From: CAYYBE01 sp964470345
GTDB taxonomy: Bacteria > Babelota > Babeliae > Babelales > Babelaceae
DNA length: 13,605 nucleotides
NCBI GenBank assembly: GCA_964470345.1
Contig: CAYYBE010000014.1
Coordinates: 1 to 13,605, forward strand
Direction: 5' to 3'
Shown: positions 1-6,434 of the stretch, one piece after another
How positions within the stretch are numbered: the stretch's first letter is position 1
Layout: each line of letters begins with the position of its first letter
The notes under the pieces: generated by a model
Databases searched by the model: none
Told to the model about the DNA's origin: nothing
Seen by the model: the letters and a program-made list of their open reading frames with translations, nothing else
Made by a program: the position numbers and the translations under genes

Positions 1-55
1 TTAGAGCGGCGGAATCATAATCCGTAGGTCCGGGGTTCGAGTCCCTGCGTCGCCA
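1..55 (+). tRNA. tRNA-Met(CAT), 3' part only
   Basis: The 5' end lies before the window. Visible are the end of the D arm, an anticodon arm (GCGGA / loop ATCATAA / TCCGT, 9-25) with anticodon CAT at 16-18, a T arm (CGGGG-TTCGAGT-CCCTG, 31-47) and the acceptor 3' strand CGTCGCC (48-54) with discriminator A55. The anticodon stem lacks the three consecutive G-C pairs of initiator tRNA, so an elongator tRNA-Met is most likely. A tRNA-Ile whose CAT anticodon is modified to lysidine cannot be excluded. The bases after A55 are TTC, so CCA is not templated and must be added after transcription. Confidence 0.93.
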
Positions 56-107
56 TTCTTCGCTTTCCGAGGCTAATCTCTTCGAAGCTAAGAAAGCTAC
101 GAATGGC
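52..107 (+). repeat. tRNA-3'-end hairpin element, copy R1
   Basis: A long imperfect hairpin starts inside the tRNA-Met acceptor strand. GCCATTC (52-58) pairs with GAATGGC (101-107). A 3x3 internal loop TTC/TAC follows, then GCTTTC (62-67) pairs with GAAAGC (92-97) around a 24-nt loop (68-91). The same design appears after tRNA-Val (13207-13248), with a 24-nt loop alike at 16 positions and two compensatory stem changes. It has no T-run, so it is not a standard intrinsic terminator. Its function is unknown; it could be a processing signal, a stable 3' structure or a small non-autonomous repeat. Confidence 0.75.
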
Positions 108-115
108 AAGCCAAA

Positions 116-160
116 CTTCGCCTCAACGAGAGCAGGCGGGGTTCAGGGGCCGCAGGCCCC
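116..160 (+). repeat. Two further hairpins between tRNA-Met and pgsA
   Basis: CGCCT (119-123) can pair with AGGCG (134-138). Downstream, GGGGCC (146-151) and GGCCCC (155-160) form a perfect 6-bp stem with loop GCA. The block begins with CTTCGC, as the other tRNA-flanking hairpins do. The second hairpin is GC-rich enough to end transcription after tRNA-Met, but CAACTG follows instead of a U-tract, so the terminator role is only a possibility. I see nothing else between 161 and 231. Confidence 0.5.
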
Positions 161-231
161 CAACTGTTCGCCGGAGCGCACGATTTCCTTTGAATAAGCA
201 AAAGTTAAGAATGGGGCGCGTAGGCCATTGA

Positions 232-825
232 GTGGTCGATTCTATGAAAGAAAATGTTTATATGGTTAGCCTCTCGCTTCCTCTTGCATTAACGCTCACT
301 CGGTTTATTCTCTCCCCCATAGTGATGCCTATTCTTATCTTGGCTTATTTGCCAACGGCTTCGTGCGTTGGGCATGTTGTTGTCACAGCGATATTTCTTG
401 CGCTTGGATTTACCGATTTTCTTGATGGGCACCTTGCACGCAAATTGGGTAAAGAGTCGCTCTTAGGTGCATTACTTGATCCTGTTGCCGATAAGCTGTT
501 AGTGACTGCAACAGCAGTATCGCTTGTTGCAATTGGGTTAGTACCAGCCTGGTGGGCAATTGTGGTTGTTGGGCGTGATTTCTTTGTTATGAGCTTGCGT
601 GAGATTGCGCTGTCGCATGGATTTTCTGTTCCGGTAGCTTGGTTGGGAAAGTGCAAGACTGCATTGCAGATGATCTATCTTGCTTTTGTCCTTGCCGGTG
701 GTACCCTGGATGAGACAGTATTTGGGTACATAACGCTTCTTTTATTATATGCTTCACTTATCTGCACGCTTGCTTCTGCTTATCAGTACTTTATCTATTG
801 GAATCGACGGCGTTCTACTCTGTAA
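232..825 (+). CDS. pgsA: CDP-diacylglycerol--glycerol-3-phosphate 3-phosphatidyltransferase
   Basis: This integral membrane enzyme joins CDP-diacylglycerol and glycerol-3-phosphate to make phosphatidylglycerophosphate, the precursor of phosphatidylglycerol. The CDP-alcohol phosphatidyltransferase signature DxxDGxxARx8GxxxDxxxD is complete at residues 62-87 (D62, D65, G66, A69, R70, G79, D83, D87). Hydrophobic segments flank it, and the 197-aa length is normal for PgsA. An in-frame TGA at 229-231 precludes an earlier start. GTG at 232 has a TAGG seven bases upstream. ATG at 244 (preceded by GAGTGG) is almost as plausible and would shorten the protein by four residues. The ligase start lies 31 nt downstream, so the two are probably co-transcribed. 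A related CDP-alcohol transferase with another acceptor is possible, but the N-terminal TLTR segment and length favour PgsA. Confidence 0.87.
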   Translation: MVDSMKENVYMVSLSLPLALTLTRFILSPIVMPILILAYLPTASCVGHVVVTAIFLALGFTDFLDGHLARKLGKESLLGALLDPVADKLLVTATAVSLVAIGLVPAWWAIVVVGRDFFVMSLREIALSHGFSVPVAWLGKCKTALQMIYLAFVLAGGTLDETVFGYITLLLLYASLICTLASAYQYFIYWNRRRSTL

Positions 826-856
826 GAGTCATAAAGATTGTTGTAAGGGAGAGAGT

Positions 857-2605
857 ATGAAATTCCATGAAGTTAGTACAGCCTTTGCTGCCATAGCTGC
901 AACAAGTTCACGAACCGAAATTACGCAGCTTCTTGCGGCATTATTAGAAAAAGCATCTGCTGAAGAAGCCCGTAGTATCTCCTATCTTTCTCTTGGTCTT
1001 TTACGTCCTGCGTATGAAGGTACTCAGTTTAATTTGGCTGACCGCTCAGTAAAAAAAATTCTGGCAGATCTTTTAGAGTTACCTGAAGAAAAAGTTACTA
1101 CGCTTGCGCGGCAAACGGGCGATTTAGGTGAAGTAGCAGCGCAAGGAACCTGGCGTGTGCACACGCATCTAACCGTGCATGAGGTTTTTGAAGCGCTCCG
1201 AGAGCTCGAGACAATTTCTGGTAAGGGTTCGCAAGAAGAGCGTGCTCAAGAATTTTCCAAGCTTTTGAAAAAATTAGAACCAGAAGGTGCTTCGCTTGTT
1301 GTGCGTATGGTACTAGGCAAGCTCCGCCTTGGCTTTTCTGATATGACGTTGATTGATGCGCTTTCATGGATGTTGGTTGGCGATAAATCGCTCCATCAAA
1401 AAATAGAAAATGCTTACAATCTTTGTGCTGATATTGGTCATATTGCCTATCTGCTCAAAAAACATGGTGTTCACGCTTTTGATCATGTTGGTATTGTTGT
1501 TGGCATACCGATTCGTCCTGCGGCAGCCGAACGTTTACCAACAGCGCAAGCGATTATTGATAAAATAGGCCATTGTGTTGCTCAGCCTAAATTAGATGGC
1601 TTTCGCTTGCAGGTACATATTGATAACAGCGGGAACAAACAGGTTATACGCTTTTTTTCTCGCAATTTACAAGACATGTCTGCTATGTTTCCTGAGCTGG
1701 TTGAAGCATTACAAGAACTGCCCGTAAAAAGCTGTATTTTTGAGGGTGAGGCGATTTTATACGATGAGGCAACAAAGACATTTGCCCCATTTCAAGAGAC
1801 CGTAAAACGTAAGCGTAAACATAATGTTGATGAGATGGCCAAAGAGTTGCCGTTGCGTCTTTTTGCGTTTGACCTCTTGTATCTTGATGGACAATCATTG
1901 TTAGACGAAGAGCATCAAAGTCGCCGTCGCCAATTAGTACATTTGATCAATCAGATGAAGTCAGACGTCATTCAAGTTGATGCTGAAAAAGAGATTGCGA
2001 CTGCCAAAGAGCTTGAGAATTACTTTCTTGAGGAAGTCGGTGCTGGGCTTGAAGGGCTGGTCGTCAAGCGGATTCACGCGCATTATCAGCCAGGCAAGCG
2101 CAATTTCAATTGGATTAAGTTAAAGCGGCAAGAGCATGGCGATCTTGAAGATACGCTTGATACGGTTATCTTGGGTTATTACGCTGGAAAAGGTAAGCGA
2201 GCCCGCTTTGGGATCGGTGCGTTTCTGGTAGGTGCTTACAATAAAAAACAGGATCGCTTTGAAACAGTTGCTAAAGTTGGCTCAGGGTTAACTGATATTG
2301 AATGGCATGAGCTTAAAAAACGTTGTGATGATCTTGAGGTTAAAAAGCAGCCGCACAATGTTGTTTGCTCGAAAGATCTTGTACCTGATGTTTGGATTGA
2401 GCCATCGATCGTCGTCATGATTCGTGCTGATGAGATTACCCGTTCGCCGGTACACACGGCGGGGCAAACAAAAGATGAGCTTGGCTTTGCATTACGCTTT
2501 CCACGTATGATGGGCTATCGTTCTGATAAATCTGCAACTGAGGCGACAACAACGCAAGAGCTGGTCCCCTTATTTGAGCACCAGCGCTCGCTCGTGATTA
2601 CGTAA
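857..2605 (+). CDS. lig: ATP-dependent DNA ligase, archaeal/LigI type
   Basis: It seals nicks in duplex DNA through an AMP-lysine intermediate made from ATP. The 582-residue protein has the full archaeal-style architecture. An alpha-helical DNA-binding domain (about 1-210) is followed by an adenylation domain with motif I KLDGFR (catalytic K245), motif III FEGEA (295-299), motif IIIa FAFDLLYLDG (336-345), motif IV EGLVVK (399-404) and motif V NWIKLKR (418-424). An OB-fold domain follows, with RADEITRSP at 523-531. ATG 857 is chosen because GGGAGAG sits just upstream. An in-frame ATG at 749 would place 36 unrelated residues inside pgsA. Bacteria usually rely on NAD-dependent LigA for replication, and whether this genome also has LigA cannot be seen here. 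All motif residues look intact, so the enzyme should be active. Confidence 0.95.
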   Translation: MKFHEVSTAFAAIAATSSRTEITQLLAALLEKASAEEARSISYLSLGLLRPAYEGTQFNLADRSVKKILADLLELPEEKVTTLARQTGDLGEVAAQGTWRVHTHLTVHEVFEALRELETISGKGSQEERAQEFSKLLKKLEPEGASLVVRMVLGKLRLGFSDMTLIDALSWMLVGDKSLHQKIENAYNLCADIGHIAYLLKKHGVHAFDHVGIVVGIPIRPAAAERLPTAQAIIDKIGHCVAQPKLDGFRLQVHIDNSGNKQVIRFFSRNLQDMSAMFPELVEALQELPVKSCIFEGEAILYDEATKTFAPFQETVKRKRKHNVDEMAKELPLRLFAFDLLYLDGQSLLDEEHQSRRRQLVHLINQMKSDVIQVDAEKEIATAKELENYFLEEVGAGLEGLVVKRIHAHYQPGKRNFNWIKLKRQEHGDLEDTLDTVILGYYAGKGKRARFGIGAFLVGAYNKKQDRFETVAKVGSGLTDIEWHELKKRCDDLEVKKQPHNVVCSKDLVPDVWIEPSIVVMIRADEITRSPVHTAGQTKDELGFALRFPRMMGYRSDKSATEATTTQELVPLFEHQRSLVIT

Positions 2606-2628
2606 AAATTCTTGGTACTATCGCAGAG

Positions 2629-3030
2629 CTACTGAGTTACGACAATCTCAAAAGCTTCACAGTTTGTATGTATTCGCTGGGGATTATTTTCTTTGCAGCG
2701 GTTGCATCGCGAGATATTCATTCTGCAATCGCGAGCGCATACGTCTTTGGTTACACAAGGCCCCGGTTCTTGCAAGGTGTAGAGAGTCCCAATCGTTTGA
2801 GAGCGTAACGTTGTATTTTTGCCATTTTCATTTACTTTAAAGAAAAGTACGATAAAATCGGGAACTTCAAGGGTCGTTGTACCTTTCCCAATGGTCTTCC
2901 AATTGCTAGGACTATCGTCGGTGGTGACTTGTATCTGTTCAAAATGTGTTTTGTTCTCGATAGCAATTTTTTTTGCCGTGAGAGATGTGGTGAGCAGTAA
3001 TAAAGCTGCGAGCGTATATCGTTGTATCAT
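2629..3030 (-). CDS. Small secreted six-cysteine protein, unknown function
   Basis: I recognise no family. The 133-aa product starts with a clear signal peptide: a short basic start, hydrophobic residues 7-18, and probable cleavage near A19. Residues 20-88 look beta-rich. The C-terminal third carries all six cysteines (92, 98, 102, 109, 112, 124; spacing C-x5-C-x3-C-x6-C-x2-C-x11-C), an even number that suggests disulfides outside the cytoplasm or a metal-binding knot. ATG is at 3030, with AAAGGAC upstream on the minus strand. It lies 25 nt after the hexulose-6-phosphate synthase-like gene and is probably the last gene of that transcript. Its 3' end faces the ligase across a 23-nt gap with no obvious terminator. 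Confidence 0.75.
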   Translation of the reverse strand: MIQRYTLAALLLLTTSLTAKKIAIENKTHFEQIQVTTDDSPSNWKTIGKGTTTLEVPDFIVLFFKVNENGKNTTLRSQTIGTLYTLQEPGPCVTKDVCARDCRMNISRCNRCKENNPQRIHTNCEAFEIVVTQ

Positions 3031-3055
3031 GCTATGTCCTTTTTAAATGAGATTA

Positions 3056-3676
3056 TTATTGAGCGTGAATAAGCGAGCTCAAATACTTAACTTCATCAAT
3101 ATTTGCTTCAACAGCACTTTTTCCCATAACGATGCCGCCGGGCTTGAGCTGGAAGACGTTTTCAATCGTTTCTCGCGTGACATGTGCTGAAATAAAAATA
3201 GGCAACTTTGTGTTGCCGCGAACCATATCCCACTGTTCCATCGAGATTGCTTGCTCACGTTCTGCCGCAGGGCGATGAAAGAGAAGGGCATCAGCGCCCA
3301 GGCTTTCAGCTTCCAGTGCTGATTGTCCGAGCGAGCAGGTATCAAGAAGATCGAGCATTACTTTTTTACCAAGATCATGCGCAGTTGTGCAGGTTGTATG
3401 GATAACATTTCTATTGGTTCCCGCTAAGACGGTTACCCAATCAGCTCCTGCTTGAACGCAGAGCTTTGTTGCTTGGCTGCCACGGTCGGCAATTTTAACG
3501 TCAGCAAGAATAGTCTTTTGTGGGAGTGCCGTGCGGAACTCTTTGATGGCTGTTTCTCCGTATTTATACAGGAGTAGTGAACCTATCTCGAAAATGTCGA
3601 CGACATGCTGTAGGTCAGAGGCGCTTTTCAGTGCTTTATCGAGTTCAATGATATCAAATGATACTTGCAATTTCAT
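3056..3676 (-). CDS. 3-hexulose-6-phosphate synthase-like protein (OMP decarboxylase superfamily)
   Basis: This 206-aa TIM barrel resembles 3-hexulose-6-phosphate synthase (HxlA/HPS) and 3-keto-L-gulonate-6-phosphate decarboxylase. Visible are the N-terminal strand with D8, the IFEIG segment (28-32, E30), the family's DxKxxD active-site motif at 59-64 (D59, K61, D64), an AGADWVTVL strand (76-84), and a FHR element (133-135). HPS condenses formaldehyde with ribulose-5-phosphate; run in reverse it supplies pentose phosphate. An isomerase partner (HxlB) is not adjacent. The AGGI phosphate-binding segment usual in this family reads SAHV here (163-166), while VMGKSAV (183-189) occupies the second phosphate loop. 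The fold is well supported; the exact substrate is not. GAAGGA precedes the ATG at 3676. The gene upstream is 22 nt away. Confidence 0.78.
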   Translation of the reverse strand: MKLQVSFDIIELDKALKSASDLQHVVDIFEIGSLLLYKYGETAIKEFRTALPQKTILADVKIADRGSQATKLCVQAGADWVTVLAGTNRNVIHTTCTTAHDLGKKVMLDLLDTCSLGQSALEAESLGADALLFHRPAAEREQAISMEQWDMVRGNTKLPIFISAHVTRETIENVFQLKPGGIVMGKSAVEANIDEVKYLSSLIHAQ

Positions 3677-3698
3677 ATTTTTCCTTCATGTCTACTCG

Positions 3699-4466
3699 TT
3701 ATCTGCTGATCATCGTTGCATATCGGTCGCTCGCGTAAGAAGTCGTTTTTTCTACCGGAGCATAAAACTTTGCCACTTTCATAAATTGTAGAGCATTATC
3801 TGTTGCTGTTATCGTTGTGCGGAGATATATCGTTGGCAACAAAAGATTAACGTCTTGCTCAGTGATCGTTTTCCCTTCGGGGATAACTATTTGAGAGGGT
3901 TTTGCACTAATAAGAAGAGCGTCATCGGGAATACGTCCATTTGCGGGTGTAGGGATAACGCGGATGTTCCAAACAAATTTTTTAAGTTTTTGATCCCGTT
4001 CTCGAGTAACCTCATAAAAAATTGCTTCATGCCCCTCGCGGACTTTCATATGTTGTACCGTATTTGAAAAAATAATTACGGGGGTAAGGCTGTCGGTCAC
4101 AACGACGGTAAGGGTTGGTTTGGTTTGATGATTCGAGAAGGTGACCTGTCCATTATAATCAGAAGTAGCCACCGTGCCTTGATAGGATACGTAAATCCCT
4201 TGGAGAAACGGTACATCGGTTGATCCAGTTGATTTGGATGCAGTTTCTTTTAGAAGACACTCGCCAGAAAGTTCTTTGGTAGAGTCTTCTCCGCATAATT
4301 CTTGTAAATCTTTCTTTGCAAGCTGTTTTGCCATGTGGGGAGTTAATGGCTTGAAAAAGAGGGAGATGATTGCTGTGTTTGTTCCGGGCCGTTGTTCTTG
4401 GGGAAAGAGCATGCCCTGCTGCACGAGGGTGAGACATACTGATATAATGCAGTAACGTAATCTCAT
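3699..4466 (-). CDS. Secreted protein of unknown function
   Basis: I do not recognise this 255-aa protein. The N-terminus has the form of a Sec signal peptide (basic MRLR, then a hydrophobic stretch to about residue 21). Residues 45-85 are polar and contain two cysteines (58, 70). Residues 90-135 alternate beta-like segments (GTVATSDYNGQVTF, then TLTVVVTD), as in a small beta-sandwich. The region 192-220 (IVIPEGKTITEQDV onward) is also beta-prone. ATG at 4466 follows GAAGG on the minus strand. It is the first gene of a minus-strand set that continues 22 nt later with the HPS-like gene. It diverges from rsmG, sharing a 118-bp region. Confidence 0.72.
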   Translation of the reverse strand: MRLRYCIISVCLTLVQQGMLFPQEQRPGTNTAIISLFFKPLTPHMAKQLAKKDLQELCGEDSTKELSGECLLKETASKSTGSTDVPFLQGIYVSYQGTVATSDYNGQVTFSNHQTKPTLTVVVTDSLTPVIIFSNTVQHMKVREGHEAIFYEVTRERDQKLKKFVWNIRVIPTPANGRIPDDALLISAKPSQIVIPEGKTITEQDVNLLLPTIYLRTTITATDNALQFMKVAKFYAPVEKTTSYASDRYATMISR

Positions 4467-4584
4467 ATGGCCTTCTCATTCGTTAAGCTGGTTTATGAAT
4501 ACAAGCACTACCGTTTATCTTAGCAAACTGCTCATAAAAAAGGCTATACTTAAGACAAAAGAGCTATGAAGGGGATGTGCTTAT
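4467..4584. promoter_or_regulatory. Divergent intergenic region with a possible -10 box for rsmG
   Basis: This 118-bp region separates rsmG (+) from the secreted-protein cluster (-). TATACT at 4545-4550 is a good -10 candidate for rsmG, placing a start near 4557 and a leader of about 28 nt. No convincing -35 lies 16-18 bp upstream. On the minus strand I see only weak promoter candidates. The pairing of promoters with genes is inferred from layout. Confidence 0.3.
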
Positions 4585-5247
4585 ATGAAAGAAGAACCGA
4601 TGACTGAACATGATCAGAACTTGTGGGTAACCTTTGCGAAAACGTATACCCTTACCGATGAACAACTCAAACAATTTCAACGTTATTATGAACTGCTCTG
4701 TGAGGTGAACGAACAGATTGATTTAACAACGATTATTGAGTTGCCGGCAGCATTGGCCTACCATTTTTCCGATTCGCTTGAGCTTGGATCCTTTTTGGAT
4801 CTCACGGCAGTTACCATGCTGGCCGATGTTGGCTCAGGAGCAGGGTTCCCTGGTCTTGCCCTAAAGATTAAATATCCAGCGCTTCCCGTGGTTCTGATCG
4901 AAGTTACCCAAAAACGAGTTGATTTCTTACATCGCGTTATTACTGAGTTGGGGCTTACCGGTATTGAAGTGTATCCACTTGATTGGCGAACGTTTTTACG
5001 CAAAACTTCCTATGCACCATTGGCAGCAGAAACGGGACTTTTTTGCGCGCGAGCATCGCTGCACCCGAACGAACTTTTGCGTCTCTTTCAACCAGGGTGT
5101 ATCTATAAGAACGCAAAGCTCGTCTATTGGGCTGCTAGTACGTGGACGCCTGAACCAAAAGAGCAGCCATTTGTACAACAGGAGTTTGCTTACATGACAA
5201 AGTTAAAAAAACGAAAATATGTTCTTTTCGCACAACCAGCCAAGTAA
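4585..5247 (+). CDS. rsmG: 16S rRNA (guanine-527-N7)-methyltransferase RsmG
   Basis: RsmG (GidB) uses S-adenosylmethionine to methylate G527 of 16S rRNA in the 30S subunit. The 220-aa sequence carries the family signatures: N42-x3-DLT (family consensus is NxxxNLT), H60 followed by FSDSL, the SAM-binding loop DVGSGAGFPG (81-90), LIE...KR..FL (104-115), and CARA near 154-157. Length matches the family. ATG 4585 has an AAGGGG ten bases upstream; ATG at 4600 is possible but has a weaker site. The gene stands alone between minus-strand neighbours, without its frequent partner mnmG (gidA). It ends only 8 nt from the 3' end of the convergent WD40 gene, with no terminator hairpin in the gap. Confidence 0.93.
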   Translation: MKEEPMTEHDQNLWVTFAKTYTLTDEQLKQFQRYYELLCEVNEQIDLTTIIELPAALAYHFSDSLELGSFLDLTAVTMLADVGSGAGFPGLALKIKYPALPVVLIEVTQKRVDFLHRVITELGLTGIEVYPLDWRTFLRKTSYAPLAAETGLFCARASLHPNELLRLFQPGCIYKNAKLVYWAASTWTPEPKEQPFVQQEFAYMTKLKKRKYVLFAQPAK

Positions 5248-5255
5248 GTTTGCAT

Positions 5256-6425
5256 TCACGAATAAATCGTAATTTTACCACTGCTATCACCAACGGCGAG
5301 ATTGCCATGAGCAAGTACGCACAGTGCGGTGATTGCTGGTAATGTTGGTGTTGGCTCTATGACTAATGTCGGTGATAGTTGTGCAAGCATCATCGGGACA
5401 CTTGCCTGCGAATTGGGAGGTGTTTGCGGTGGCGTAAGCGTTGCCGTACACAATGGATGTTTGATATTGGTAATATCCCACAGTTTAACGGTACCATCAT
5501 TCGATCCAGAGGCAAGGCGCCCGTCCACCAAAAGTGTTAGGCAGATAACGTAGCTCGTATGACCTTCTAACGTTTGTATTGGTATGCCTGCATCAATATT
5601 CCAGATGGTGATCTCCAAGGCTCTCATTTCAAGGTACCCGCACGCAAGATAGTGCGGTGGAATAAACGCAAGTGCGCCGACCATTTTGTGCTGAGGATGC
5701 ACCATCGTTTTAATACAGCTCTTTTTTGTACAGTCCCATATTTGTATGTGATCATGGCCTGCTGAAGCGACTTTATTGTTTGGTAATCGGATCAGTGTTC
5801 GAATAGGAATCTGAGATTCGATCGTGCGCTCAATATTTACCCGGTGTCCCGTCTTTATGTCCCATAGCATGGTGTTACCTTTGTGATCCTGATAAAAAAC
5901 AGTTTGGTACGCTGGAGAACAAAGGGGAGAACTATCAGCTAATTTTTTTTCAATAGATAAAAGACACTTCCATGTCGGCGTATACCAGATCTTGATTCTA
6001 TTATCCCATGCTGCAGATGCGAGCCTATGAGGGGTAACGAGTACGAGGCTTTTTATTAATCCACCGTGCGCTGAGATTTTTTTCTCACATATCTCTGTTG
6101 GCAAATTCCAGATGCATATATTTCCATCATTGTCTCCTGACACAAGCTGGTTTGTGTTGGGAAGTGTCATTAAACAGGTTACTGCTTGCGCAGCGTGCAA
6201 TTTTTGTTCCACTTCACCCCGTAAAAAGTGGGGCTCATAATCAACAATGATTTGGATTAGCTCGCGAGGCATTCTGTCGAGCGTCTCATATAAGAGATTG
6301 GAAAGCGCTTGGCTTCGAGGGACGGACGTATCGGTTGCTTTTGGTAGTGTGAGCGCTTGGGAAGTGTGCAAAGTGGAACTAGCAATAAGTAAGCCGAAGA
6401 TAGTCAGGGCATGCGTGGATTTCAT
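5256..6425 (-). CDS. Secreted F-box-like / seven-blade WD40 protein (WD40-A)
   Basis: The 389-aa product has a signal peptide (hydrophobic residues 7-16, probable cleavage after A24), then an F-box-like helical segment at about 38-64 (LLYETLDRMPRELIQIIVDY at 44-63). Seven WD40-type repeats follow, with blade ends near 106 (ICIWN), 147 (IKIW), 189 (TMLWD), 231 (IQIWD), 276 (ITIWN), 317 (VKLWD) and 388 (ITIYS). Seven repeats are enough to close one propeller. Blade 5 is degenerate, and a proline-rich insert (332-362) sits before blade 7. WD40 propellers are binding platforms. The LP.EL..I..Y pattern resembles the eukaryotic F-box helix, which would suit a host-directed effector, but the similarity is short. 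Start ATG 6425 has AAGGAA upstream, overlapping the stop of the preceding paralogue; translational coupling is likely. Confidence 0.88.
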   Translation of the reverse strand: MKSTHALTIFGLLIASSTLHTSQALTLPKATDTSVPRSQALSNLLYETLDRMPRELIQIIVDYEPHFLRGEVEQKLHAAQAVTCLMTLPNTNQLVSGDNDGNICIWNLPTEICEKKISAHGGLIKSLVLVTPHRLASAAWDNRIKIWYTPTWKCLLSIEKKLADSSPLCSPAYQTVFYQDHKGNTMLWDIKTGHRVNIERTIESQIPIRTLIRLPNNKVASAGHDHIQIWDCTKKSCIKTMVHPQHKMVGALAFIPPHYLACGYLEMRALEITIWNIDAGIPIQTLEGHTSYVICLTLLVDGRLASGSNDGTVKLWDITNIKHPLCTATLTPPQTPPNSQASVPMMLAQLSPTLVIEPTPTLPAITALCVLAHGNLAVGDSSGKITIYS

Positions 6426-6434
6426 GGGCGTTCC

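Noticed and set aside
1..231. CRISPR-like or integrase attachment site at the tRNA-Met 3' end
   Set aside because: The repeats are inverted, not regularly spaced direct repeats, and there is no integrase or second tRNA-end copy flanking an island within the window.
749..856. In-frame upstream extension of the ligase starting at ATG 749
   Set aside because: It lies mostly inside pgsA, lacks ligase similarity and has no ribosome site; ATG 857 has GGGAGAG just upstream.
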